Assembly (NCBI RefSeq): GCF_003072625.1
Contig: NZ_CP027805.1
Location: forward strand, 804,001 to 868,000
Origin: Limosilactobacillus reuteri
GTDB taxonomy: Bacteria; Bacillota; Bacilli; Lactobacillales; Lactobacillaceae
DNA: 64,000 nt
Reading direction: 5' to 3'
Under the pieces are notes generated by a model. It ran no database searches. It was not told the origin of the DNA and was given only the letters and a program-made list of their open reading frames with translations. Positions 48,058-57,611 of the stretch are shown here, in pieces (position 1 is the stretch's first letter; the number at the start of each line of letters is the position of its first letter). Position numbers and translations under genes: made by a program.

Positions 48058-49242
48058 ATGCCAGAACTATCTGCTGATTTATATGGAACTGTTAGTCACA
48101 AGTTAGATGCGTTACAGCCATCGGGTATTCGTGAATTCAACAAAGAAGTTTCAAAGATCCCAGGAATTATTAAATTAACATTAGGAGAGCCAGACATGGC
48201 AACTCCTGAACACGTTAAGCAAGCAGCCATTAGAAGTATTGAGAAAGATGATTCTCACTATGCTCCTCAAATGGGAAAGCCAGAATTACTTGAAGCAATC
48301 AGTGATTATATTCAGAATACTCGTGATGTGCACTATGACCCGCAAGCGGAAATAATTGCGACTGTGGGAGCAACTGAGGCCCTCGATGCCACCTTATTTG
48401 CAATTCTTAATACTGGAGATAAAGTTGTGGTTCCTACCCCAATTTTTTCCTTGTACTTCCCGTTGATTGAAATGACAGGAGCAACGGTTGTTCAGGTTGA
48501 TACTTCAGCAGATAATTTTGTTTTAACTCCAGAAAAGCTTGAAGAAGTTCTTGAAGAAGAGGGAAAAGGCGTTAAAGCCGTTATTCTTAACTATCCAAGC
48601 AACCCAACTGGTCGTGAATATCCGCAAGAAGTTCTAGCAGGATTAGCGGAAGTAATTAAGAAGCATCATTTATATGCGATTGCTGATGAAATCTATAGCG
48701 AACTTGTCTATGGGGTAGAGCACTATTCAATTGCTACCATGATTCCAGAGCGGACGATTTTCATCTCTGGACTTTCAAAATCTCACGCAATGACTGGTTA
48801 CCGTTTAGGATATGTTGCCGCTCCAGCTAAGATCATGGCTAATATTTCAAAGATGCATGCCTTCTTAGTCACAACAGTAACTAATAACGTTCAAGTTGCC
48901 GCAGCAGAAGCACTGACAAATGGTTTGAATGACCCATTAAAATTTCGAAAGATTTACCAACATCGCCGTGATTTACTCGTTGCCGGTCTTAAGGAATTGG
49001 GCTTTGAAATGTTAACTCCTGAAGGGGCATTTTACCTTTTTTCTAAGATTCCAGCTCAATTTGGAACTGACGATGTTGCCTTTGCAAAGCAGCTTGCTAA
49101 AGAAGCAAAGGTTGGAGTAACACCAGGTAGCGCATTTGGTAAGGGTGGCGACGGCTATGTTCGTTTGTCGTATGCTTCCTCTGATGAAAACCTAACAGAA
49201 GCTATTAAACGAATTGGTGAATTTTTAGACCATCTTGCGTAA
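48058..49242 (+). CDS. Class I/II PLP-dependent aminotransferase (PatA/AraT-like)
   Basis: Fold-type I aminotransferase. The cofactor Lys lies in SGLSKSHAMTGYRLGY near residue 243; LNYPSNPTGREY near 178 and ADEIYSELVYG near 208 hold other PLP contacts; VRLSYASS near 372 carries the carboxylate-binding Arg. It is 394 aa, normal. The ATG follows GAGGAGAG; the TTG at 48040 is in front of that Shine-Dalgarno. The substrate could be aromatic amino acids or N-acetyl-diaminopimelate and is not decided by sequence. Its terminator was split by IS copy 3. Confidence 0.88.
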   Translation: MPELSADLYGTVSHKLDALQPSGIREFNKEVSKIPGIIKLTLGEPDMATPEHVKQAAIRSIEKDDSHYAPQMGKPELLEAISDYIQNTRDVHYDPQAEIIATVGATEALDATLFAILNTGDKVVVPTPIFSLYFPLIEMTGATVVQVDTSADNFVLTPEKLEEVLEEEGKGVKAVILNYPSNPTGREYPQEVLAGLAEVIKKHHLYAIADEIYSELVYGVEHYSIATMIPERTIFISGLSKSHAMTGYRLGYVAAPAKIMANISKMHAFLVTTVTNNVQVAAAEALTNGLNDPLKFRKIYQHRRDLLVAGLKELGFEMLTPEGAFYLFSKIPAQFGTDDVAFAKQLAKEAKVGVTPGSAFGKGGDGYVRLSYASSDENLTEAIKRIGEFLDHLA

Positions 49243-49247
49243 ATTAG

Positions 49248-49271
49248 AAGGAAGTAAGAATAGGACTCCTA
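49248..49271 (+). other. Left half of a split terminator, with target duplication of IS copy 3
   Basis: AAGGAAGTAAG (49248-49258) is the left stem arm, whose partner CTTACTTCCT plus T run (50863-50878) lies beyond the IS. GGACTCCTA (49263-49271) is the left target duplication. Confidence 0.8.
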
Positions 49272-50841
49272 GTTAGTGTAAGATTTTCATAGGTTGGATG
49301 AATAATTCATCTGGTCGTGGAAATCTTTTTTGTAGACCAATTTACTTATTTACAAAAAAAGAAAAGACCAGTAGCCTTTAGTGTGTCGAATACTAAGCAA
49401 AGGCAGGTCTTTCCTCATGGATATTTTAACAGAAATCGAGCAGAATTTGGTGAAATCAGGCAGTTTATTTGAAGCTGAACAGATTATTTTAAAAGGTGTA
49501 TTGGAGTTAGGACAAGTAATCATGCAAAACTTTTTGGAAAGCTTAGATCGAAGCTTAAAGTCCCAAGCTCCAGCGAACTATCAAGTAATCAATAAACAGC
49601 CACGGACGCTTAATTTTATCTTTGGCCCGGTGACTTTTCAACGACGGTATTATCAGGCTGGGACAAAGAAACGTGAATTTTACTTAGACCAACAATTAAA
49701 AATTAAACCACGTCGTCGTTTATCGCCACACTACTTAATGATGATGGCTAAGATTGCCCAAACAACTACAATGCGCAATACTGCCGACATTTTGAACCTT
49801 GTATTTGACAGCGGAATTACTGCCGATTCGGTAATGCACGCCGTGCATGAGTTAGGAAATCAGGTAGCTAAACAAACTCAAGCAAAAGAACACCAAGCTA
49901 CTCCTCGCCATATGCCTAAAAATTTAACTATTGAGGGTGATGCCTTTATGATTAAAGGTAAAAAAGAAGCAGGTCAGCTGACTCTTGTGCACCATTATCG
50001 GGTTTATGAGCGAGTAGCTAATCAAATCATTAATCGGCATGACTTTCTCAGTGTTGGGCACCAAGGACGGCTTGAAGCACGACTAAGTGATTATTTAGAC
50101 CGCCATTATAAGCTTGCCGGTCAAACGATCTTTTTGGCCAGTGACGCTGGCCCAGGTTACGAACCAGCTAAGCTATTAAGTCTAGTTCCTCAAGGTGCAC
50201 ATGGTGAATACTTTCTCGACCGCTATCATTGTTTACAGAAAATTGAACATACTTTAGGCCGGCACAACGAATTAGCCATGCGAGCAATTAAAGCCGTTCG
50301 TCATCATGATCAAGCAGAGCTAACAATAATTTTAGATACTTATGAATCACAAAACCTAACGGAAAAACAAGCAGACGACCTAATGCGTTTAAGAAAGTAT
50401 CTACAGCGAAATTGGCGGTATATCCTCTCACCACAAATGCGTGGATTTAAGGATATTCATTTAATTGGTTCAGTCGAAAGTTCTCACCGGGCTTTTACTT
50501 ACCGGATGAAGAAACAGGGCAAGTCATGGACTAAGCAGGGGGCTAAAGCCATGATTGGTTTAATTGAAGCCCGAATGAATGGTGAACTGCAAGCTAGTTT
50601 AAATACAATCCTAGAACAATTAACAGTTCTTCCTCGAGTGGCTCAAACCAGCCTATTACAGGAAATGCATATTCGAACTGGAGAGTTTCTAAGAAAGGCA
50701 CCGACAAAGCCGTCAATTGGAGCAGTACAAGGAATAATTCCGATCAACACGGTCACAAGTAGACCAATGGGACAACTTTTTAAGGCACTAACCCACTAAA
50801 ACTGTATATTTAAAGGCTACCTATGAAAACTTGACAGATAC
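49272..50841 (+). mobile_element. ISLre2-family insertion sequence, copy 3
   Basis: Same 1570-bp element, flanked by the 9-bp duplication GGACTCCTA (49263-49271 and 50842-50850). The target was the loop of the aminotransferase terminator; removing the IS and one duplication restores a 10-bp stem with T run. It has C at 50745, as in copy 2. All three copies lie in the same orientation. Confidence 0.95.
49417..50799 (+). CDS. ISLre2-family (UPF0236) transposase, copy 3
   Basis: Protein identical to copies 1 and 2 (460 aa from ATG at 49417), intact frame. The same terminator-like left end (49280-49332) and ribosome-binding-site hairpin (49363-49412) precede it. Confidence 0.93.
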   Translation: MDILTEIEQNLVKSGSLFEAEQIILKGVLELGQVIMQNFLESLDRSLKSQAPANYQVINKQPRTLNFIFGPVTFQRRYYQAGTKKREFYLDQQLKIKPRRRLSPHYLMMMAKIAQTTTMRNTADILNLVFDSGITADSVMHAVHELGNQVAKQTQAKEHQATPRHMPKNLTIEGDAFMIKGKKEAGQLTLVHHYRVYERVANQIINRHDFLSVGHQGRLEARLSDYLDRHYKLAGQTIFLASDAGPGYEPAKLLSLVPQGAHGEYFLDRYHCLQKIEHTLGRHNELAMRAIKAVRHHDQAELTIILDTYESQNLTEKQADDLMRLRKYLQRNWRYILSPQMRGFKDIHLIGSVESSHRAFTYRMKKQGKSWTKQGAKAMIGLIEARMNGELQASLNTILEQLTVLPRVAQTSLLQEMHIRTGEFLRKAPTKPSIGAVQGIIPINTVTSRPMGQLFKALTH

Positions 50842-50878
50842 GGACTCCTAAGTGGGTGCTACCTTACTTCCTCTTTTT
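50842..50878 (+). other. Right target duplication and right half of the split terminator
   Basis: GGACTCCTA (50842-50850), then CTTACTTCCT (50863-50872) and CTTTTTG. Without its left arm, this half cannot form the original hairpin. The sequence just downstream (TTATAATTAA) looks like the start of the trmK promoter. Confidence 0.75.
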
Positions 50879-50918
50879 GTTATAATTAATTTATTAAATA
50901 GATAAAGGAATGATTTTT

Positions 50919-51626
50919 GTGGATGAAAAGCACTTATCAGCACGTCTAGCATGTGTTGCTTCCCTTGTTCCAGCAGGTGCACGGGTTGCCGATATTGGGT
51001 CTGACCATGCATATTTACCAGCCTCATTAGTGTTAGATGGTAAAATTGATTTTGCAATTGCTGGAGAAGTAGTAAAGGGTCCTTATGAAAATGCTGTTCA
51101 TGAAATAAAAGACCACCAATTAGAAGGCCAGGTTATTCCGCGGTTCGCAGACGGCTTAGCAGCGATTGAACCAGCAGATAAAGTCGATGCAATTACGATT
51201 GCTGGAATGGGCGGGAGTTTGATTGCTTCTATTTTAGAGAAGGGTAAGGATAAGTTAACAGGAATTAAGCGACTTATCCTTCAGCCAAATGTAGGGGAAA
51301 GTCAATTACGGGAATGGTTAATGAATAATCATTACCAAATAATGACCGAAAAAATAATTGAAGAAGACAATCATATTTATGAGATTATCGTTGCTGAGCC
51401 ATCGGTTGTCCCATTTAGATACAGTAAGTATGAGCTTGATTTTGGGCCACTTTTATTGGAAAACAAAGGACCTGTTTTTAAGAAAAAATGGCAAGAATAT
51501 CTTCAACGTGAAGCCCATGTTATTGATCAGATGCAAAAGGCTCAACAGCCACCAGTAAAAAAGATTAATGAGATAAACCAGTTTTTATCACAAGTAAAGG
51601 AAGCGATCACCAATGACAACCGGTAA
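50919..51626 (+). CDS. trmK: tRNA (adenine(22)-N1)-methyltransferase TrmK
   Basis: Makes m1A22 in tRNA. Rossmann motif VADIGSDHAYLPASLV near residue 24, then GEVVKGPYENA and ITIAGMGGSLIASIL near 93; the C-terminal part is a coiled coil. It is about 235 aa, normal. AAAGGA lies directly before the ATG at 50910, too close for use, but nine bases before the GTG at 50919, so I chose the GTG. It overlaps the next gene by 14 bases; trmK-nif3 is a common pair, often after rpoD. Confidence 0.93.
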   Translation: MDEKHLSARLACVASLVPAGARVADIGSDHAYLPASLVLDGKIDFAIAGEVVKGPYENAVHEIKDHQLEGQVIPRFADGLAAIEPADKVDAITIAGMGGSLIASILEKGKDKLTGIKRLILQPNVGESQLREWLMNNHYQIMTEKIIEEDNHIYEIIVAEPSVVPFRYSKYELDFGPLLLENKGPVFKKKWQEYLQREAHVIDQMQKAQQPPVKKINEINQFLSQVKEAITNDNR

Positions 51627-52437
51627 CCAATTAATTGCGCGTTTTGAAAAATTTGCTAATCCGCAACTAGCAGAAAAATGGGACCATGTTGGCCTGCAAA
51701 TTGGCAATCCAGATCTCCCAATCACTCGCCTAATGACAACTCTTGATGTTCGCCCAGAAGTGGTTAATGAAGCAATTGAGCAAAATGTTGACTTTATTTT
51801 TGCTCATCATCCCATTATGTTTCACCCAGCAAAGAATCTAGATACGCGGGATCCGCAAAATGCAATGTACGCTAAACTTTTGGCGAATAATATTACTGTT
51901 TATGCAGCTCATACGAATTTGGATACTGCTAATGGCGGAATGAATGACTGGTTAGCAGATCAGCTTCACCTAACTAATACTGTGCCTTTAGTGCCCGCAG
52001 GAAATGATCCAATAAGCGGTGAACCGGTTGGAATGGGGCGTGTTGGTGAGCTGGCTGAACCATTAAAACCGCAAAAATTTGCGAAATATTGTATGGATGT
52101 TTTTGGGATTCGTGGCTTACGGTTGATTGTCAACCCGTTCGATCAAGAGAGAGAGATTAAACGTGTTGCAGTACTTGGTGGTGCCGGTCAAGACTTTTAT
52201 CAACAAGCTCTTGAAGCTGGAGCAGATGCTTATGTCACTGGGGATGTAAGTTACCACTTTGCGCACGATATGATTGCTAATTACCTTGTTGTTATTGATC
52301 CTGGACATCATATTGAAGTGATAGCTGCTCACCAGCTTGCTAACTTAATTACCCAGTGGAAGAATGAAAATAATTGGCAGTTTGAGGTGCTAGAGAGTAT
52401 AGTTAATACAGAGCCGTTTACTTTTATTACTAAATAG
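51613..52437 (+). CDS. Nif3-like dinuclear metal centre protein
   Basis: NIF3/DUF34 family; a ring-forming protein with two metal ions per subunit, sometimes annotated GTP cyclohydrolase I type 2. Metal ligands are in FIFAHHPIMF near residue 64, YAAHTNLD near 97 and DVSYHFAHDM near 216. At 274 aa it is the short form without the inserted PII-like domain. The exact role is unsettled in the literature. Overlaps trmK, so it is co-translated. Confidence 0.92.
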   Translation: MTTGNQLIARFEKFANPQLAEKWDHVGLQIGNPDLPITRLMTTLDVRPEVVNEAIEQNVDFIFAHHPIMFHPAKNLDTRDPQNAMYAKLLANNITVYAAHTNLDTANGGMNDWLADQLHLTNTVPLVPAGNDPISGEPVGMGRVGELAEPLKPQKFAKYCMDVFGIRGLRLIVNPFDQEREIKRVAVLGGAGQDFYQQALEAGADAYVTGDVSYHFAHDMIANYLVVIDPGHHIEVIAAHQLANLITQWKNENNWQFEVLESIVNTEPFTFITK

Positions 52438-52461
52438 GTTTTAGATAAGGAGATGCTAATC

Positions 52462-53712
52462 ATGATTGAGAAAAAATATGAGGGGTTATTACCACGTTTT
52501 TTGAAGTATGTTAAAACTGAAACAAGGTCAAATCCAGATTCGAAAACAATTCCTTCTGATCCTAAAGAAACTGCATTTTTAAATGAATTAAAAGCTGAAT
52601 TGATATCTTTAGGTTTGAGTGATGTTCATATTAATCCACAAAGTTCATATTTGGTCGCCACAATTCCAAGTAATATCGACAAGAATGTGCCAACGGTTGG
52701 TTTCATTGCCCATATCGACACTGCAGATTTTAATGCTCATAATGTTAATCCACAGATTGTTGAAGATTACGATGGCGAGTCAGATATTAAGCTCGATAAA
52801 GATGGCCAATATGTCTTAACTACTACTGAATTTCCATCATTGAAAAAATATCAGGGCAATACGTTAATTACTACTGACGGATCTACTTTACTTGGGGCTG
52901 ATGATAAGTCAGGAGTGGCGGAGATTGTTACAATGGCTGCTTACCTGATGGCTCATCCTGAAATCAAGCACGGAACAATTAAGATTGGTTTAGGACCTGA
53001 TGAGGAAATCGGCGCTGGAGCTGATCATTTTGATGTTAAAGACTTTGGGGCTGACTTTGCCTATACAGTTGATGGTGGGCCACTTGGTGAATTGGAATAT
53101 GAAACATTTAATGCAGCTCAGGCTGAAATTGAGATTCAAGGAAAAGATGTTCACACTGGAGTTGCTAAGGGAACAATGATCAATGCTATTCAGGTTGCAA
53201 TTGACTTGCAAAATAGTTTACCAGCACATGATCGCGCTGAACGAACAGATGGACGGCAAGGATTCTATCACTTATACAAATTTGATGGAACTGTTGATCA
53301 TGCTTCAATGACTTATTTAATTCGTGATCATGATAAGCAAACGTTTATTGAACGGAAGCGTTTACTTGAACGGGTTGTTGCTGGCCTAAATGATGAACTT
53401 GGTGCAGACCTCGTAACGATGAATCTTTATGACCAATATTACAACTTAAAAGATGCGCTTAAAGACCACATGGAAGTTGTTGAAATTGCGAAGGAAGCTA
53501 TGGAAAATTTGGACATTAAACCTGATATCTATCCAGTTCGTGGTGGAACGGATGGTTCAACAATTTCTTACAAGGGCTTACCAACGCCTAATCTTTTTGC
53601 TGGTGGAGAGAATATGCATTCCCGGTACGAATATGTATCACTGCAAACGATGGAGCGCGCATTGGACACCCTGCTTGAGATTGTGCGGTTGACTGCGGAA
53701 GAAGATAAATAA
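52462..53712 (+). CDS. pepT: Peptidase T (tripeptidase)
   Basis: Zinc aminotripeptidase of family M20. Metal and catalytic residues are in IAHIDTADFNAHN near residue 76, LLGADDKSGVAEI near 137 and GPDEEIGAGADHFD near 170; the C-terminal VRGGTDGSTISYKG and EYVSLQTME complete it. It is 416 aa, normal. The start is ATG at 52462, after AAGGAG with nine bases spacing; the ATG at 52453 overlaps the Shine-Dalgarno. Confidence 0.95.
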   Translation: MIEKKYEGLLPRFLKYVKTETRSNPDSKTIPSDPKETAFLNELKAELISLGLSDVHINPQSSYLVATIPSNIDKNVPTVGFIAHIDTADFNAHNVNPQIVEDYDGESDIKLDKDGQYVLTTTEFPSLKKYQGNTLITTDGSTLLGADDKSGVAEIVTMAAYLMAHPEIKHGTIKIGLGPDEEIGAGADHFDVKDFGADFAYTVDGGPLGELEYETFNAAQAEIEIQGKDVHTGVAKGTMINAIQVAIDLQNSLPAHDRAERTDGRQGFYHLYKFDGTVDHASMTYLIRDHDKQTFIERKRLLERVVAGLNDELGADLVTMNLYDQYYNLKDALKDHMEVVEIAKEAMENLDIKPDIYPVRGGTDGSTISYKGLPTPNLFAGGENMHSRYEYVSLQTMERALDTLLEIVRLTAEEDK

Positions 53713-53715
53713 ATT

Positions 53716-53752
53716 AAAAAGGATCGAGCCATTTTGGACTCAATCCTTTTTA
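53716..53752. terminator. Terminator between pepT and the convergent small membrane gene
   Basis: AAAAAGGATcGAG pairs with CTCaATCCTTTTT, T/A runs on both sides, bidirectional. Confidence 0.85.
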
Positions 53753-53753
53753 A

Positions 53754-53957
53754 TTAATCTTCTTTTTTACTAGGATTTGCATCTGCGGTAATTTTATCCA
53801 CACAATTGATAACAATTAATCCCATAATTACAGAACACCAGCCGACAAGGGTATAGTCTGGTGTCATCGATTCTAGTTGACTTGTGATGTAAGCTAGGAC
53901 CTCACCCAGAATAAGTGCCCAAATACCAGCCACAATATTCTTTGATAAAAAGTTCAT
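53754..53957 (-). CDS. Small membrane protein, DUF2929-like (YjzD type)
   Basis: 67 aa with two membrane helices (residues about 8-24 and 33-53) and a polar tail (DANPSKKED). The start is the ATG at 53957, behind AAAGGGGATGA on the minus strand; longer frames begin before this Shine-Dalgarno. It resembles DUF2929 proteins, small membrane proteins of unknown role in Bacilli; the match is from memory of size and topology. Divergent from dnaE. Confidence 0.65.
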   Translation of the reverse strand: MNFLSKNIVAGIWALILGEVLAYITSQLESMTPDYTLVGWCSVIMGLIVINCVDKITADANPSKKED

Positions 53958-54078
53958 GTTGGTCATCCCCTTTGAAGTCATACCATATTCTAGCATATTT
54001 ATTAATATTTTTGAAAGGGATGGGTTAATTTCTCTATTTAGTCTGATTTGATATAATTTTATTGAGAGGTGAAATGAA

Positions 54079-57000
54079 GTGGATTTTACGCCCTTAGATG
54101 TTAAGAGTAGTTACAGTTTGCTAAAAAGTCCCACCCGGATTTCTGACCTTGTTACAACAGCCAAGGAACGAGGGTATAAGGCATTAGCGTTAACAGACGA
54201 AAATGTTTTATATGGGGCTGTCGAATTTTATAATGCAGCCAAAAAAGCAGGGATTAAACCAATTTTCGGCTTACGGCTGGTAGTTGCATTAAATGAGACG
54301 GATGGTACCAAGCTAGATTTGGTATTCCTAGCTAAGAATCAACGAGGGTACCAGCATCTGATGGACTTATCGACGCTTCAGCAAACACGAAAAGATAAAA
54401 AAGTACCTTTAACGGTTGCGCAAATTAGTCCTTTATTGGATGATTTATTTATAATTATTCCTCCTCAAAGTACGGTCTTTAGTGTGCTTGCTCAGCCAAC
54501 ATCAATTTTAACTGAGCTTGCTAATCTGGGGAATGATGATAGCGTCCTGTTAGGGGTCAATTCGCGGTTAGATGACGTTCAAATAGATACCTTGCAGCAA
54601 TTATCAAAACAATTATCTTTACCATTAGTAGGAACGTCCCCTGTTGATTATTTAAACGCTAATGATCTTTTTGCTAGTCGTGTTTTACAAGCAATTGATG
54701 CCGGCGTTGAGTTAAAAGATCTGACAATAGAAGCAGGGCGAAGAGGACGACATTATCTCCATTCGAAAGAACAGGTTGTCCAAGATTACAAGGCAAAGGG
54801 GCTTAGTGCAGCCGCACAAAAGACAGTTGAAGTGGCAACACTGTGTAACGTTGAGCTTCAATTTAGGGCTCCGGTCCTTCCTCATCTTAAAAATCAAGCA
54901 GGGATATCATCGCAACAATATTTACGTTCTCTATGTATTCAAGGATTGAAAAAAAGGCGAGTTGCACCAGGAAAAACTATTCAACAGTACCAAGAACGTT
55001 TAGCAATGGAATTAAAAGTAATCCATGAAATGGGCTTTGATGATTATTTCTTAATTGTATGGGATGTAATGAATTTTGCTCACCAGCAAAAGATTACGAC
55101 CGACCCTGGACGGGGATCAGCTGCAGGATCATTAGTTGCCTATGCTTTAGCAATTACAGAAGTCGATCCCTTACAATACGACTTACTATTTGAACGTTTT
55201 CTGAACCCTAAACGAGCTCAAATGCCAGATATTGACTTAGATATTCCTGATAATCGACGTGATGAAGTTTTGCAATATGTACATCAAAAATATGGTCACC
55301 AACGAGTAGCCCAAATTATTACTTTTGGGACATTAGCTGCTAAACAAGTCGTTCGTGATGTGAGTCGGGTCTTTAACTTACCCCGTTACGATATGCAAAG
55401 GTTAATCGATGCATTACCGCATGGCCTTCACGTGACACTCAAAGATGCATTAAATGAGTCGCAACAATTAAAAAACCTTCTTGACGATAATCCTAAATTT
55501 CGTTTGCTGATTCAAGTTGCACAGCAATTAGAGGGATTGCCGCGGCATTATTCAATTCACGCGGCAGGAATCGTCCTTTCTGAGCAGCCACTACATGAAG
55601 TTGTGCCATTGCAGGATGGTAGTGATGGATTGTTAATGACGCAGTTTGCCAAAGACACAGTAGAAGCCCTGGGGCTATTAAAAATGGATTTCTTGGGATT
55701 GAAGAACCTTTCAATCATGGATAATACCCTTCAAATAATTTGGCAAGAAGACCCTAATTTTGATTTACAAAGAATTAACTTTAATGATCCGTTGACTCTC
55801 CAATTATTCCAGCGGGGTAAAACTGAAGGGATTTTTCAGTTTGAATCAAGTGGGATTAGAAATGTCTTGGCTAACCTTCACCCAACAAATTTTGAAGATA
55901 TTGTGGCAGTGAATGCACTTTATCGTCCGGGCCCAATGGAAAATATTCCTCATTTTACCGCCCGTAAAGCTGGAAAAGAGAAAATTACTTATCCTGCTCC
56001 TTCACTTGAAAAAATTCTGGGATCAACTTACGGTATTTTGGTCTATCAAGAGCAGGTAATGCAACTGGCCTCGGTAATGGCTGGTTTTACCTTAGGAGAG
56101 GCGGATCTTTTACGCCGGGCAATGAGTAAGAAGAAAAAGGCCACAATGGAAGATATGCGGACAAAATTCATTGCCGGTGCAACAGAACATGGCTATTCGC
56201 CACAAGTTGCTCACCAAGTATTTGAATATATCGATCGGTTTGCTAATTATGGTTTCAATCGCTCGCATGCGGTTGCTTATTCTATGATGGCATTTGAGAT
56301 GGCATATTTGAAAGTTCATTATCCTGCAGCTTTCTTTACTGCCCTAATGAATGCAGAAACTAATATTGAGAAATTGAAGCGTCATGTGGGGGATTCAAAG
56401 CAATTTGGCGTTAAAATTAGTGGCCCGCGAATTAATATAAGTGAAAGTAGCTTTCTATTACATGATGGGATGGTTTACTTTGGGTTTTCTGCTATTAAAG
56501 GAGTACGTCGTGATTTTGTCGCCGCAATTCTTGAAGAACGGCAGGAAAATGGCAAGTTTATAGATCTTCGTAATTTTATTACCCGTATTCCAGAACGTTG
56601 GCAAAAACAAGAATTAATCGAACCGTTAATCTATAGTGGGGCCTTTGATAATATGGGATATAACCGAGCAGAGATGATTGATGCCCTTCCTAAATTAATT
56701 TCCGGGATTGAATTATTTGCCGGTTTTGCTAATTTTGACGATCCAGCGCTTCAAACGGCAATTGATCAACGAAATGAATTTCCTCTATTGACCCGTTTAA
56801 CTAAGGAGAATGAATACTTAGGAGTGTATCTTTCAGGACACCCGGTTACTCAATATTACCAATTAGGACAGCAGCTTCACGCAACTAAAATTGATGAGTT
56901 ATATCCGAATTCGGAAGCGACAATAATTGTCCTTACAAATCACGTTAAGACTATTTATACTAAACGTGAACATCGGGAAATGGCCTTTGTTAATGGAACA

Positions 57001-57426
57001 GATGAGACCGGAGCAGTTGATATTACCGTCTTTCCAAAACAATATCAGCAGTTTAGGGAGCAACTAGAAACAAATAAGATATTGGTTGTCAGAGGCCGTG
57101 TAGAGTATCGAGAGGGACGCGGTCTACAACTAGTTGCTGATCAATTGCAGGATGTTAAAAAAGTTCAACAGGATCGCCCTAGTCAACGATGGGTTTTACG
57201 AATCTTACCGTCATTAGACACTGAGATGGTACATCGAGAGTTAAATAAAATTTCTAATGAGTACCATGGTTCAATTCCTGTCTTGTTGTTTTATCCAGCA
57301 AACGATAAGAAGATCCTGCTTGACCAAAAACGATGGTTAAAAAATTCTCAGAAAGTAAAAAAAACGCTTATCGCCGTTCTTGGCCAAGAAAACGTTGTCT
57401 TACAACAGCTTAATAGTAATCACTGA
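54079..57426 (+). CDS. dnaE: DNA polymerase III alpha subunit DnaE
   Basis: Replicative polymerase of the DnaE1 or DnaE3 type. The N-terminal PHP-like domain begins DFTPLDVKSSYSLLKSPTRI, so the usual HLHxHS metal motif is lost. The polymerase core has DPGRGSAAGSLVAY near residue 347 and the catalytic PDIDLDIPD near 380. The HhH region and the OB domain (TIIVLTNHVKTIYTK near 953) follow. It is 1115 aa, normal. The start is GTG at 54079, after GAGAGGTGA. In Firmicutes DnaE works together with PolC, which is not in the window. Confidence 0.96.
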   Translation: MDFTPLDVKSSYSLLKSPTRISDLVTTAKERGYKALALTDENVLYGAVEFYNAAKKAGIKPIFGLRLVVALNETDGTKLDLVFLAKNQRGYQHLMDLSTLQQTRKDKKVPLTVAQISPLLDDLFIIIPPQSTVFSVLAQPTSILTELANLGNDDSVLLGVNSRLDDVQIDTLQQLSKQLSLPLVGTSPVDYLNANDLFASRVLQAIDAGVELKDLTIEAGRRGRHYLHSKEQVVQDYKAKGLSAAAQKTVEVATLCNVELQFRAPVLPHLKNQAGISSQQYLRSLCIQGLKKRRVAPGKTIQQYQERLAMELKVIHEMGFDDYFLIVWDVMNFAHQQKITTDPGRGSAAGSLVAYALAITEVDPLQYDLLFERFLNPKRAQMPDIDLDIPDNRRDEVLQYVHQKYGHQRVAQIITFGTLAAKQVVRDVSRVFNLPRYDMQRLIDALPHGLHVTLKDALNESQQLKNLLDDNPKFRLLIQVAQQLEGLPRHYSIHAAGIVLSEQPLHEVVPLQDGSDGLLMTQFAKDTVEALGLLKMDFLGLKNLSIMDNTLQIIWQEDPNFDLQRINFNDPLTLQLFQRGKTEGIFQFESSGIRNVLANLHPTNFEDIVAVNALYRPGPMENIPHFTARKAGKEKITYPAPSLEKILGSTYGILVYQEQVMQLASVMAGFTLGEADLLRRAMSKKKKATMEDMRTKFIAGATEHGYSPQVAHQVFEYIDRFANYGFNRSHAVAYSMMAFEMAYLKVHYPAAFFTALMNAETNIEKLKRHVGDSKQFGVKISGPRINISESSFLLHDGMVYFGFSAIKGVRRDFVAAILEERQENGKFIDLRNFITRIPERWQKQELIEPLIYSGAFDNMGYNRAEMIDALPKLISGIELFAGFANFDDPALQTAIDQRNEFPLLTRLTKENEYLGVYLSGHPVTQYYQLGQQLHATKIDELYPNSEATIIVLTNHVKTIYTKREHREMAFVNGTDETGAVDITVFPKQYQQFREQLETNKILVVRGRVEYREGRGLQLVADQLQDVKKVQQDRPSQRWVLRILPSLDTEMVHRELNKISNEYHGSIPVLLFYPANDKKILLDQKRWLKNSQKVKKTLIAVLGQENVVLQQLNSNH

Positions 57427-57472
57427 AAGCTTTAAAATTAAATAACAGTTAGAAAAAATAACTAATTTTAGA

Positions 57473-57539
57473 ATGATAGCGCTTTTTTAAAACCTTTTGC
57501 ATAAAAAATAAAGACACGTTATTTGAAAAGTGCTATCAT
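57473..57539 (+). promoter_or_regulatory. pyk promoter flanked by a 14-bp inverted repeat
   Basis: ATGATAGCGCTTTT (57473-57486) and AAAAGTGCTATCAT (57526-57539) are inverted with one mismatch and 39 bases between them. AAGACA (57511-57516), 17-base spacer and TATCAT (57534-57539) form a possible promoter whose -10 box lies in the right arm. The left arm partly resembles a cre site. Confidence 0.5.
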
Positions 57540-57611
57540 AACAGTGTGCAAATGAGGCATAAAATTACAGATCGTGATTGATGCTATAGATGCAAAAGGA
57601 GAGATTCATTT

